Assembly (NCBI GenBank): GCA_963662965.1
Contig: OY759970.1
Location: 3,844,001 to 3,908,000 of the forward strand
DNA length: 64,000 bases
Direction: 5' to 3'
DNA from: DTWD01 sp963662965
GTDB taxonomy: Bacteria; Acidobacteriota; Vicinamibacteria; Vicinamibacterales; UBA8438
This document shows, piece after piece, positions 32,459 through 40,761 of this stretch; positions within the stretch are counted from its first letter, which is position 1, and each line of letters opens with the position of its first letter. A program made the position numbers and the translations under genes. The notes beneath the pieces are model-generated. The model worked only from the letters and a program-made list of their open reading frames with translations. It did not search any database and was not told where the DNA came from.

Positions 32459-33265
32459 GTGGTGAACGTCACCCGGCCGTCGACCATGTCTCCTGGCGAC
32501 GTCCCAGACTCTCGGCCAGCCGACGCGGCAGATCCGAAGATCACCGTCATCCAGGAGGAGCTGTTCGCACCGGGCCGCTCGAAGGCGGCGCGCTACGCGG
32601 AGCTCGTGATCGGGCGGACCTCGTTCTGGGCACTCGCCAAGTACGAGCTGATCGTGACGCTGTGCGCATGGCTGCCGGGCGCGGCCGGATTCGTGCTGCG
32701 GTCGAAGCTGTATCCGCTTTTGATGGGCCGCGTGGGACGCAACGTCACATTCGGCGCCAACATCGTGCTTCGTCATCCGCACAAGATTCGGATTGGCGAC
32801 AACGTCGTGGTCGACGACGGCTGTTGTCTTGATGCCAAGGGCACGTCCAACAACGGGATCACGATCGGCGACGGCGTGTTCATCGGTCGGAACACGATTC
32901 TGAGCTGCAAGAACGGCGATATCGTCGTCGACGACCACGCGAACATTGGCTTCAACTGCGAGATTTTTTCGGGATCGAGGGTGCGGCTCGGCAAACATGC
33001 GCTGGTTGCCGCATACACATATCTCGTCGGTGGGGACCACGAGTACGACCGGACCGACATCCCGGTCCTGTACCAGGGACGTGTGGCCCGCGGCATCGAG
33101 GTGGACGACAACGTCTGGCTGGGCGCACATGTCGTCGTCGCCGACGGGGCTCGCGTGGGCCGTGACGCCATTATCGGTGCCGGGGCGGTCGTGATCGGCG
33201 AGATCCCGCCGTACCACATCGCGGCGGGTGTGCCGGCCAAGATCCTTCGTGACCGCCGCGAGTGA
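32459..33265 (+). CDS. Left-handed beta-helix acetyltransferase
   Basis: A 268-residue acyltransferase of the hexapeptide-repeat type (WcaF/LpxA-like fold). Repeats run from about residue 95 to 255: VGRNVTFGANIVLRHPHKIR, IGDNVVVDDGCCL, IGDGVFIGRNTIL, ANIGFNCEIFSGSRVRLG and VDDNVWLGAHVVVADGARVG, closed by AAGVPAKILRDRRE. An acetyl group is probably put on a sugar of the exopolysaccharide or its lipid-linked precursor. GGAGG lies 5 nt before the GTG. The last codons and the stop are part of a family B repeat. Confidence 0.85.
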   Translation: MVNVTRPSTMSPGDVPDSRPADAADPKITVIQEELFAPGRSKAARYAELVIGRTSFWALAKYELIVTLCAWLPGAAGFVLRSKLYPLLMGRVGRNVTFGANIVLRHPHKIRIGDNVVVDDGCCLDAKGTSNNGITIGDGVFIGRNTILSCKNGDIVVDDHANIGFNCEIFSGSRVRLGKHALVAAYTYLVGGDHEYDRTDIPVLYQGRVARGIEVDDNVWLGAHVVVADGARVGRDAIIGAGAVVIGEIPPYHIAAGVPAKILRDRRE

Positions 33266-33341
33266 GCGAGCGAGGGGGTCTGGGGGAAGCGCTCGAGATC
33301 CAGCACGGCGACCGCGGGCGATATTCCCCCAGTCTAAACTA
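33252..33341 (+). repeat. Family B 3'-end repeat overlapping a stop codon
   Basis: CGCGAGTGAGCGAGCGAGGG, GGGTCTGGGGGAAGCG, about 37 variable bases and GCGATATTCCCCCAGTCTAA. The TGA stop of the acetyltransferase gene (33263-33265) is within the left end. CTGGGGGAA and TTCCCCCAG form a 9-bp stem. Confidence 0.72.
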
Positions 33342-33344
33342 TGG

Positions 33345-34418
33345 TCACGGGGCGATCGGCACGGTGCGCCAGCCGTCGGCCTCGGTAAACTCTCGGGCGG
33401 CAAAACACCAGATCACGAGCCGCTTGCCGTTCCAGTAATCCGGATTGGCCTGTGCCCGACGTAGCAGATTCACTCGCGCCGCAGTGGCGCCGGACCCACG
33501 TACGGCGACGAGATCGATGGGGAGGCCGAGCTCGAGGGCGAGCTGATCGGCGAGTCCACTTCCCACCGCGTGCATATCTCCGCCGGCGTGGAAGACAAGC
33601 GCGTGGCTATCTCCTAGCAACACGACCGGGCTGTCCTCGGCGGTGGTGGCCACGTCCGGTCCGACGTCACCGTCGGCGGCCACCACGCGGAGGCGCAGCT
33701 CTTCGCGCGGAACCGGTGTGTCGGTGTCAAGGTCGCGCACCAAATCGCCATTGATCGTGGTCGACGACCACTGGCTGCGATAGCTCGCCTTGGGGAGCGC
33801 GGAATACCAGGACCGTACGCGGACGGCGTCGGCGATCTGCTGGGCGGCGATCACGCAGCCCGCACCCGACCAATGCGTATCCTGACGGCAATACAACGGG
33901 TCGTCTGGGTGGAAGCGGTCTCGGAGAAAGCGTTCGGTCAGGTCGAGCACATCGACGCTCTGGTCCCGGAGCAGCGCGTAGAACGCCTCGTGGTCCGGGT
34001 CGAGACGCGGGACGGGAATCGGCACGGTTGGCTCGCCCATCCAGACCTTGTCGGGATAGATGAGCGTCTTCGGCGGGACCGGCACGAGCAGGAGCTCGAC
34101 GTTGGCCGCGTCGAGCTGGCGTCGAAAATCGAGAATCGCCGGGAGCGGGTCAGCCGCGTCGGGACGCCGAGCGCGGGCCACGTGCGGCGCGCGATCACCC
34201 CAGAAGCGTCCCACCGAGACGTGCCGCAGCTCTGGGCCGAAAAAGAACCAGCCTTCGATCCCGACGACGGTCGTCACTCCGCGTGTTTCGGCGTCGGCCG
34301 CCTGTGCCGCGAACCTCGAGCGGAGATCGTCGACGAGCTGCGGCGACACCGCTGGTTGGCATCCGATGGCAACCAGCGCGGAGGCGATGACGACGAGCGT
34401 CCGCCGGAGCCATCTCAT
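33345..34418 (-). CDS. AlgX/AlgJ-like SGNH lipoprotein
   Basis: A 357-residue lipoprotein. MRWLRRTLVVIASALVAIGC gives a signal peptide with lipobox AIGC. The rest is an AlgX/AlgJ-like SGNH domain: GIEGWFFFGPELRHVSVG, LLVPVPPKTLIYPDKVW, YCRQDTHWSGAG (Asp-x-His) and VVLLGDSHALVFHAG, where the nucleophile block reads GDSH. It ends FAAREFTEADGWRTVPIAP, close to FAARELSQGDW in the 27133 protein, so the two are homologues. I chose the ATG at 34418 because TACAAT overlaps the other possible ATG at 34439. A second O-acetylation step on the same polysaccharide is likely. Confidence 0.78.
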   Translation of the reverse strand: MRWLRRTLVVIASALVAIGCQPAVSPQLVDDLRSRFAAQAADAETRGVTTVVGIEGWFFFGPELRHVSVGRFWGDRAPHVARARRPDAADPLPAILDFRRQLDAANVELLLVPVPPKTLIYPDKVWMGEPTVPIPVPRLDPDHEAFYALLRDQSVDVLDLTERFLRDRFHPDDPLYCRQDTHWSGAGCVIAAQQIADAVRVRSWYSALPKASYRSQWSSTTINGDLVRDLDTDTPVPREELRLRVVAADGDVGPDVATTAEDSPVVLLGDSHALVFHAGGDMHAVGSGLADQLALELGLPIDLVAVRGSGATAARVNLLRRAQANPDYWNGKRLVIWCFAAREFTEADGWRTVPIAP

Positions 34419-34476
34419 TGTCTGTCTAAATCCTTTCATTGTAGCCTTTTGTGGTATTCGCCACGGATACTCCCAT

Positions 34477-36372
34477 ATGTGCGGCATCGTAGGCATCGTC
34501 GAACGAGACCCCGACAAACCGATTGACCTCGCACTCCTGACCCGGATGGTCCGCGCGCTCCGGCACCGCGGGCCGGACGATGAGGGCCAGGTGGCGTTAC
34601 CGGGGGTCGGGTTGGCGATGCGGCGTCTCGCGATCGTCGATGTCGGTGGGGGTCAGCAGCCGTTCGAGTCCGAGGACGGCGCGATTCGACTCGTGGCCAA
34701 CGGTGAAATCTACAACCATCTGCAGCTTCGCGACACGCTGGCGGGCCTTGGGCATCGCTTTCGAAGCCGGAGCGACATCGAGGTATTGGTACACGCCTAC
34801 GAACAGTGGGGAGAAGCCTTCCTCGAGCGAGTGCACGGCATGTTCGCGCTGGCGTTGTGGGACGGCCGGACTCGCACGCTGCTCGCCGCCCGCGACCGGG
34901 CGGGTGAGAAGCCGCTGTACTATGCCGAGACCGCGTCGGGCCTGTTGCTGGCCTCCGAAATCAAAGGGCTACTCCCCAGCGCCGCGGTGGCGCGCGAGGT
35001 CGACCTCGAGGCGCTCGATCAGTTTCTCACCTACGAGTACGTCATCACCCCGCGGACGATTCTGTCTGGCGTGAGGCGGCTACCGGCGGCGCACTATCTG
35101 GTGTTTCACGACGGCCGGCTCGACGTTCGGCGCTATTGGGACGCGGCGGCCGTGACGTCGCGGCAGTGGTCGGATGATGACGCCGCCGCCGAGCTCCATG
35201 AGGTGCTCGCCAGGGCCGTCGCCCGCCAGATGATGTCGGATGTGCCATTGGGCGCGTTTCTCTCGGGCGGCGTCGATTCGAGCGCCATTGTCGCGATGAT
35301 GGTCGAGGCCAAGGGGGGCGATGGCGCCGCGGTGAACACCTTCAGCATGGGGTTCGCCGACGGGAGCTACAACGAGCTGCCGTATGCGCGCGAGGTCGCC
35401 GCGCGCTTCGGGACGACGCATCGGGAAGGGACCGTTGAGCCGAACCTGGTTGACCTCTTCGACCAACTGATCGTCCATCTCGACGAGCCGTTCGCCGACG
35501 TCTCGCTGTTTCCCACGTATTTGGTGTCGCAGATCGCGCGGCAACACGTGACGGTCGCGCTGTCTGGGGACGGCGGGGACGAGCTGTTCGGGGGATACGA
35601 CGCCTACGCCGCCGACCAGCTCGCGCGACGTCTGGCGCCGGCGATGCCGCGGCGAGCGGTGTCTGCGCTCGCGGGTCTGGCCGGCCTCCTGCCCCCGAGT
35701 GAGAAGAAGAAGGGGTTGATCAACAAGGTGAAGCGGTTCGTCCAGGGCGTCGCCGAGGAGCCGGTCGACATCGAGCACTACCGGTGGATGACCTTTCTCC
35801 CGCTGGCGAACAAGCGGCGCCTGTATACCGCGGCGCTCCAAGACGCGTTGGTCGCCTCGGACGTCTATCGACCCGTTCGCGAAGCGCTCGGCGCGGCGGG
35901 AACGGACGATCTTCTCAACCGGCAGCTCTATGCGGATCTGCGCCTTTACCTCGCGGACGACATCCTGGTGAAGGTCGATCGCATGAGCATGGCGACCTCG
36001 CTGGAGACGCGTGCACCGTTTCTCGACGTCGACGTGATGGAGCTCGTGTTCTCGATGCCGGGCCATCTCAAAATTCGCGGCGGTGTGCGAAAGCACGTGT
36101 TGAAGCGGGCGCTCGACGGGGTGCTGCCGCCCTCCATCCTGCGGCGGCCGAAGGAAGGCTTCAGCATTCCGATGAAGAACTGGCTGAAGGGCGAGCTCGC
36201 GCCGGTGATGCACGAGCTCCTGGCCCCGGCGCAGGTCGCCCGCCGAGCGTGGTTCGAACCAGCCACGGTCCAGACGCTGATCGATGCGCATCTCGCCGGT
36301 CACGAGAACCACGCGCACATTCTCTTCAGCCTGATGGTGCTGGAGCGATGGGCGCAGGCGTGTATTGATTAG
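34477..36372 (+). CDS. asnB: Asparagine synthase (glutamine-hydrolysing) family amidotransferase
   Basis: A 631-residue class II amidotransferase. Cys2 in MCGIVGIVERDP is the glutaminase nucleophile after Met removal; RHRGPDDEG and NGEIYNH complete the glutaminase domain (1 to about 190). The synthetase domain has the PP-loop GAFLSGGVDSSAIVAMM (about 257-273), LSGDGGDELFGGY and DRMSMATSLETRAPFLD. It makes asparagine or, as in many polysaccharide clusters, amidates a sugar acid; the surrounding envelope genes make the second possible. GATACT lies 5 nt before the ATG. The TAG stop begins a family A repeat. Confidence 0.92.
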   Translation: MCGIVGIVERDPDKPIDLALLTRMVRALRHRGPDDEGQVALPGVGLAMRRLAIVDVGGGQQPFESEDGAIRLVANGEIYNHLQLRDTLAGLGHRFRSRSDIEVLVHAYEQWGEAFLERVHGMFALALWDGRTRTLLAARDRAGEKPLYYAETASGLLLASEIKGLLPSAAVAREVDLEALDQFLTYEYVITPRTILSGVRRLPAAHYLVFHDGRLDVRRYWDAAAVTSRQWSDDDAAAELHEVLARAVARQMMSDVPLGAFLSGGVDSSAIVAMMVEAKGGDGAAVNTFSMGFADGSYNELPYAREVAARFGTTHREGTVEPNLVDLFDQLIVHLDEPFADVSLFPTYLVSQIARQHVTVALSGDGGDELFGGYDAYAADQLARRLAPAMPRRAVSALAGLAGLLPPSEKKKGLINKVKRFVQGVAEEPVDIEHYRWMTFLPLANKRRLYTAALQDALVASDVYRPVREALGAAGTDDLLNRQLYADLRLYLADDILVKVDRMSMATSLETRAPFLDVDVMELVFSMPGHLKIRGGVRKHVLKRALDGVLPPSILRRPKEGFSIPMKNWLKGELAPVMHELLAPAQVARRAWFEPATVQTLIDAHLAGHENHAHILFSLMVLERWAQACID

Positions 36373-36425
36373 ACGGGGCTTACTGCCCCGAATGCCCCAC
36401 TCCGTTCACTCGCGTGTGCCGGCCG
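36370..36425 (+). repeat. Family A 3'-end repeat, short copy
   Basis: TTAGACGGGGCTTACTGCCC begins on the asnB stop codon, followed by CGAATGCCCCACTCCGTTCA. The first hairpin (GGGGC/GCCCC) is intact; the distal half of the repeat is not recognisable. Confidence 0.65.
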
Positions 36426-36458
36426 CCTGCCGGCAGCAACCGCAGGTTCGGAGCGGCG

Positions 36459-36565
36459 CAGCGATTGGTCTCTCGGAGAAATCCGTCGGAGGAACCGCCA
36501 CCCTGCCGCTAAGAGCGGCACCTCTGCCGCCGTGACGACGCGGATTTCGAGAGAGACCAATGCTG
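36459..36565. repeat. Inverted-repeat element with central hairpin
   Basis: Ends CAGC-g-ATTGGTCTCTC and GAGAGACCAAT-GCTG pair over 15 bp; after a small internal loop AAATCCG pairs with CGGATTT. In the middle TGCCGCT-AAG-AGCGGCA is a perfect 7-bp hairpin. The layout (outer arms, internal loop, central hairpin) resembles the 18501 and 48801 elements, but the sequence does not align with their core. Confidence 0.65.
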
Positions 36566-36644
36566 GGCCGCTCGCTGAGCGATACCGTTCGAACCTGCCG
36601 GTCTGCCGACCGAGCGGTGATACGAACGTGCAGAAAGCTCTTAG
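36562..36644. repeat. Degenerate dispersed repeat, family D, copy 2
   Basis: Partner of 23134-23219, sharing GGGCCGCTCGCT, GTTCGAACCTG and the AACGTG-AAA end. It directly follows the inverted-repeat element at 36459. Similarity is moderate. Confidence 0.4.
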
Positions 36645-36654
36645 ACGGTCATCC

Positions 36655-37387
36655 TCATGGTACTTTCCGCGTGCCACCCACCTGGCCGTGCTCGCTCCAA
36701 TGGATCTGCGGGTTGGACCCGGTCGCCCCCGAGACGATGTCGATGCTGAACGGGTTGTTGGTCGACCCGTTGACCTTGTAGGCGACGGTGTCCTTGCCGA
36801 TCGGTCCGGGGATGTTCTTCCGGCGTCCCCAGTTCGGATCCTCGGCGTGCAGCCGTTCCGCGACGATCTGCGTGAAGTCGGTCACGTGGATGCCGGAGTG
36901 CGGGTAGCCGGTTTCGGCCGCCACTTGTTGCACGACCACGAAGCGATTCGGTGGTGGACAGCACCCCGACCCGGACGGCGGAGGCACTCCACCGCCGCCA
37001 CCGGGTGGTGGTGGGCCGTTTTCCGGTGTCCGGAAGGACTGTGGCGAGGTCCACGGGCTCACCGTCGAGCCGTTGCCGGCGAACACCCGCCAGTAGAGGG
37101 TGCTGTTGGACGGGGAGTGATGGCGACGTGGCGCTGGTCGTCCCACTCGAGGACGCGGACGCCTCGAACACTGTCACGACGTTGTTGACGCTCGGGTCAA
37201 TGCCGACGTGGAAGAAGATCGTGATCGGTCCCGCCGGGCCGACTACCGAGCCGTTCCCGACGGTGAACGCCGGAGGGTTCGACGGGGCCAGCGCGTTGTT
37301 AAACGGTGACAAGAGCGTCGGCACGCCGAGCATGACCGGTTGCGGTCCGGTCTGGAACGTCGCCCCAACGGACCACGGGCCTTCGAC
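36655..37387 (-). pseudogene. C-terminal remainder of a broken FN3-like lipoprotein
   Basis: This continues the gene at 37388-38122 after an in-frame TAG at 37388-37390: the frame resumes VEGPWSVGATFQTGPQPVML and encodes another FN3-like module, then shifts in a GGGG run (37112-37115, plus strand) to SNSTLYWRVFAGNGSTVSPW. After a Pro/Gly linker comes a domain beginning CCPPPNRF and containing IGKDTVAYKVNGSTNNP, W-x-x-HG-x-VGG. This domain is shared with the intact lipoprotein at 46149-47795, which shows that this stretch was once coding. One stop plus one indel separate it from an intact gene. Confidence 0.7.
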
Positions 37388-38122
37388 CTAGCCTTCCTTC
37401 CCCTGCGAGAGCGCCAGGCTCTGCCAGTGATAGAGCGTGTCCCACGAGAGGGAAGTGGTCGTCGCCGTGGTCGTGCTCCCGCCGGCCGAGACGGTCATCG
37501 AGGCGACCACGCCGCCGAAGCCGGCATCGGTCGACACTTCGAATTGGTACAGGACCGAGATGACTGGACCGGTGATCGACGCGTTGTTCACGACGAGCGG
37601 CGTCTCCTGGGTCCCGGTGACCGCGCCCTCGGCCGGCGACGCCGGCGTCGGTGCCTCGACCACGATCGGCGTATAGACTTCGAACGTTGCCGGGGGCGAG
37701 TACGGACCGGTGTTGGCTCCGTCAAGCGCGCGGACCCGCCAGTAGTACAGCTGCTCGGCGTTGAGCATGACGCCAAGCTCATGGACATCGGCGGGATTCC
37801 CGCTGGCTGGCACCTTGTGAGCGGTGTGCGTGACGTCGGTGAACGCACCGTCTCGGCTCACCTGCAGCTCGTACCAGTACGGCCGCTCGCTGTTCGAGGA
37901 GGCCCGGCTGAACGTCAACTGAATCGGTTGGTCTTCGACGCGGACCAGGAGGCCGTCCGTTGGCGCGAGTTCCGAGGGCGACGAGATTGTCACCCCCTCG
38001 ATCGGTCCGGCGACCGACGGGCTCAGCGGGTTACGGCTCTTCTCGGTCTCACAGGCGACGAGGCCGGCGGTGAGGGCGACCACGAAAACGGATTTGAGCG
38101 TCTGATTGCAGATTTGGCCCAC
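37388..38122 (-). CDS. FN3-like lipoprotein, N-terminal part of an interrupted gene
   Basis: A lipoprotein signal peptide (VGQICNQTLKSVFVVALTAG, lipobox LVAC) is followed by two fibronectin-III-like modules: ADVHELGVMLNAEQLYYWRV ends the first, and ISVLYQFEVSTDAGFGGVVA with SLSWDTLYHWQSLAL the second. The frame ends at a TAG (37388) that falls inside the third module. The GTG at 38122 is preferred to the ATG at 38194 because only it places a normal signal peptide at the N terminus; GGAGA lies about 12 nt before it. The protein resembles the one encoded at 46149-47795. Likely surface or periplasmic; the role is unknown. Confidence 0.65.
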   Translation of the reverse strand: MGQICNQTLKSVFVVALTAGLVACETEKSRNPLSPSVAGPIEGVTISSPSELAPTDGLLVRVEDQPIQLTFSRASSNSERPYWYELQVSRDGAFTDVTHTAHKVPASGNPADVHELGVMLNAEQLYYWRVRALDGANTGPYSPPATFEVYTPIVVEAPTPASPAEGAVTGTQETPLVVNNASITGPVISVLYQFEVSTDAGFGGVVASMTVSAGGSTTTATTTSLSWDTLYHWQSLALSQGKEG

Positions 38123-38194
38123 GATGCCTGTTTCTCCGGCGGGCGACCCTGGGACTCGCGCGATGTGATTTCGTGAGTTAGCAGGACATGTCAC

Positions 38195-38225
38195 AACCCC
38201 TTTCGGGCCGGTTGTCCTTCTGGGG
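38195..38225 (-). other. Possible leader hairpin upstream of the FN3-like lipoprotein
   Basis: On the minus strand ACAACC-GGCCCGAAAGG-GGTTGT can form a 6-bp stem about 80 nt before the GTG start. It does not match any riboswitch class I recognise. The remaining bases to the glpD-like stop at 38300 show nothing clear. Confidence 0.25.
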
Positions 38226-38299
38226 ATAGGCCGGCTACGGCTAGGAGAGGCTCAAGAAGGATGCCGGGGCGGTGTGCTGCTCGCGGTGTGGCGGGTCAC

Positions 38300-39934
38300 T
38301 CACACCGGGATCGCGTAGGCCTGGCGGGTCTCGGCGATCTCAGCCTCGACCCGTTCCGCCGACCATCCCAGTTCTTCCGCCATCACTGCGGCCGCTGCCC
38401 GGAGCGCGTCGTCGCCCGGGTGTCCGGCTGACCCCGCCTCGGTTCGCCGGAGCACCGCGTCGGAGAGGCGGAGCGCCATCTCGCTCCGGACCGCGTGCCG
38501 CACTTCGGCCCGGGTGACCGGGCACGTGGATCCCAGCGCTGCGCGATCGGCAGGCGCCGATCGGAGGGCCGCGAGCAACGCACCGTGCGTCGTCCCATAG
38601 GTCAACGCGAGGCGCCGGCGGGTCGCGTCGCTGGTTCCGGGAGACTCGGCGTGCTCGGCCTCTCGGAGCAGCTGGTTCAGGTCGTCGAACTCGCCGCCGA
38701 CGAGCGGCGTCACGTCGGTCCGGCAGACTGGGGTCTGACGGCCAAGCGAGGCACAGACGGCGTCGACGGCCTGCTGCGCCGTGTGGCGCGCGGTCGTGTA
38801 TCGGACGCCGAGCATGCTCAGCAGCCCATCGACGCCGTCGGCGCGGTGGTCGCGGACCGCGCTCTTCTTGAGGAGGCGCACGCCGGGGCCTGTCGTCTCC
38901 ACCGCCGGCAGCAGCCCGCAATGCACCAGACGGATGTCGTCGAGACTAACGGCAAGGCCCGGGAACCCGACATTGACCTCTCGGAGGAATCGTTCGACGT
39001 CCGGCCGCGTCGCCACGGTGTCGTCCGGCGCGCCGCTGAATCGGTCGTGGCTCGTCCCCGCCAGTGTCAGCCCGTGCCACGGCGCCAGGAACAGCAGCCG
39101 GGAGCCGGCCGGGCCCCCAACCGCATGCCGACCGGGCATCGATCGCGACACGATGAGGTTCATCGCCTTCGAGAGCCCGCGGGGTAGGGGACGGCCGAGC
39201 TCCGGCGCCAACGTCGCTAGCAGCGTCGGTGCCCACGGGCCCGCCCCGTTCAGGACGACCCGTGCCCGCACGTCAAAGCGCTCACCATCCAGCCGGTCGC
39301 GGGCCACGATGCCCTCGACGCGGCGGTCGCGTCGCAGGGCGCCGACACACTCGACGTAGTTCGCCGCCACCGCGCCCTTAGCGACCGCCGATAGGAGAAA
39401 CGACAGATTGACCCTGTCGCTGTTGTACATCTGGCAATCGAACCACTCGACGCCGCCCGTCACACCGTCGGGATCGATGAGCGGATTGAGCGTCAAGCAT
39501 TCGTCGCGTGAGAGTAAGCGGCTGGGGGGAAGGTGCTTCGCGGGATCGGGCAGGTCGTTGCGATCTCGCGCGAGCGCGTCGTTGATCTTGAAACCGAGAC
39601 CGATGATCCAGCGATGTCTGGAGAGGCTTCGGTACGTCGGGATCACGAACGGCAGCGGGTGCACGAGGTGGGGCGCGATGCGCGAGAGCGCGCGTCGTTC
39701 ACGAACGAACTGCCGGAGCCCGGCGAGGTTGCCCGACTGCAGCAGGCGAACGCCACCATGCACCGTCTTGGCGCTGTTGAACGACGTGCCACTCCCAAAG
39801 TCGGCGCGGTCGACGATCGCGACAGAGAGTCCGCGCAGCGCCGCGTCCCACGCGGCCGTCGTGCCGTAGATGCCGCCGCCAACCACGACGAGGTCGAACT
39901 CGGTGTCGGCAAGTCGGTGTAAGTCCCTCTGCAC
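38300..39934 (-). CDS. glpD: FAD-dependent glycerol-3-phosphate dehydrogenase
   Basis: A 544-residue flavoprotein that oxidises sn-glycerol-3-phosphate to dihydroxyacetone phosphate and feeds electrons to quinones. It has the N-terminal FAD fold FDLVVVGGGIYGTTAAWDAA, the FAD-binding SFNSAKTVHGGVRLLQ, and RVVLNGAGPWAPTLLATLAP and LFLAPWHGLTLAGTSHDRFS further on, plus a C-terminal helical DAO_C domain. The length is typical of GlpD/GlpA. It diverges from a methyltransferase gene with only 19 bp between the starts; TAGTAT lies 7 nt before its GTG. No glycerol kinase is nearby. Confidence 0.9.
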   Translation of the reverse strand: MQRDLHRLADTEFDLVVVGGGIYGTTAAWDAALRGLSVAIVDRADFGSGTSFNSAKTVHGGVRLLQSGNLAGLRQFVRERRALSRIAPHLVHPLPFVIPTYRSLSRHRWIIGLGFKINDALARDRNDLPDPAKHLPPSRLLSRDECLTLNPLIDPDGVTGGVEWFDCQMYNSDRVNLSFLLSAVAKGAVAANYVECVGALRRDRRVEGIVARDRLDGERFDVRARVVLNGAGPWAPTLLATLAPELGRPLPRGLSKAMNLIVSRSMPGRHAVGGPAGSRLLFLAPWHGLTLAGTSHDRFSGAPDDTVATRPDVERFLREVNVGFPGLAVSLDDIRLVHCGLLPAVETTGPGVRLLKKSAVRDHRADGVDGLLSMLGVRYTTARHTAQQAVDAVCASLGRQTPVCRTDVTPLVGGEFDDLNQLLREAEHAESPGTSDATRRRLALTYGTTHGALLAALRSAPADRAALGSTCPVTRAEVRHAVRSEMALRLSDAVLRRTEAGSAGHPGDDALRAAAAVMAEELGWSAERVEAEIAETRQAYAIPV

Positions 39935-39953
39935 GGGGCATATACTACATCCC
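39935..39953. promoter_or_regulatory. Compact divergent promoter between glpD and a methyltransferase
   Basis: The 19-bp gap contains TATACT (39941-39946) 7 nt before the plus-strand GTG, and on the minus strand the overlapping TAGTAT 7 nt before the glpD GTG. One near-palindromic box could serve both directions, with both transcripts leaderless. Confidence 0.45.
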
Positions 39954-40730
39954 GTGCATCAAGCCGATCGGACGATCGAGCGGATTCAGACTTACTGGAA
40001 TGCCCGGATTCACGACCTCGAGATGACCGACCACCCGGTCGGGTCGTTGGAATTCTTCGATGATCTTGACGAGTACCGCTTCGACAAACTTCGCTACTTG
40101 CCCCGCGTCGTCGATTTCGACGGCTATCGCGACCGGTCGTTGCTCGAGGTCGGATGCGGGATCGGGACGGACCTGCTGCGTTTTGCCCGCGGCGGCGCGC
40201 GCGTCACCGGGATCGATTTAGCCCAGCGTTCCATCGAGCTGGCCCAGGCAAACTTCACGCTGCACGACGAACCGGACCAGGTCGATCTGCGGGTCGCGAA
40301 TGGTGAAGCGTTGCCGTTTGCCGATGACGTGTTCGACGTGGTCTATACGCACGGCGTGCTCCAATACACCGCCGACCCGGTCCGCATGATGGAGGAGTGC
40401 CGTCGGGTGTTGAAGATCGGCGGCGAGGCCATCTTCATGGTCTACAACCGATTGTCCTGGTTGAACGCGCTCTCGACGGTGATGCGCGTCGGCTTGGAAC
40501 ACGAGGATGCGCCGGTTCTGCGGCTATTCTCCATCAGCGAGTTTCGACGGCTGCTCGCCGGTTTCACCGAGTCCCAAATCGTGCCGGAGCGCTTTCCCGT
40601 CCCGTCGCGGCTCCACAAGGGATGGAAGGGCGCGATGTACAACGGTCTCTTCGTGAAGGGGTTCGCGATCGTGCCGCGCGCGCTGGTTCGACCGCTCGGC
40701 TGGCACCTGATGGCCTTCTGCCGGAAGTAA
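39954..40730 (+). CDS. Class I SAM-dependent methyltransferase
   Basis: A 258-residue methyltransferase. SLLEVGCGIGTDLLRFARGG (about residues 62-81) is the glycine-rich SAM-binding loop, VTGIDLAQRSIELA the acidic ribose contact, LPFADDVFDVVYTHGVLQYT motif II/post-II and GGEAIFMVYNRLSWLNALS motif III, in the UbiE/type-11 pattern. The substrate is unknown; nearby glycosyltransferases make a sugar or lipid acceptor possible. The C terminus (ALVRPLGWHLMAFCRK) is amphipathic. The gene converges on another methyltransferase with a family A repeat between them. Confidence 0.85.
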   Translation: MHQADRTIERIQTYWNARIHDLEMTDHPVGSLEFFDDLDEYRFDKLRYLPRVVDFDGYRDRSLLEVGCGIGTDLLRFARGGARVTGIDLAQRSIELAQANFTLHDEPDQVDLRVANGEALPFADDVFDVVYTHGVLQYTADPVRMMEECRRVLKIGGEAIFMVYNRLSWLNALSTVMRVGLEHEDAPVLRLFSISEFRRLLAGFTESQIVPERFPVPSRLHKGWKGAMYNGLFVKGFAIVPRALVRPLGWHLMAFCRK

Positions 40731-40761
40731 GTCTGCACGACCAGCGCGCTTCTTCTTGGAC

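Noticed and set aside
38123..38299. Riboswitch upstream of the FN3-like lipoprotein gene
   Set aside because: Only a 6-bp hairpin is visible, and no conserved riboswitch core that I know is present.
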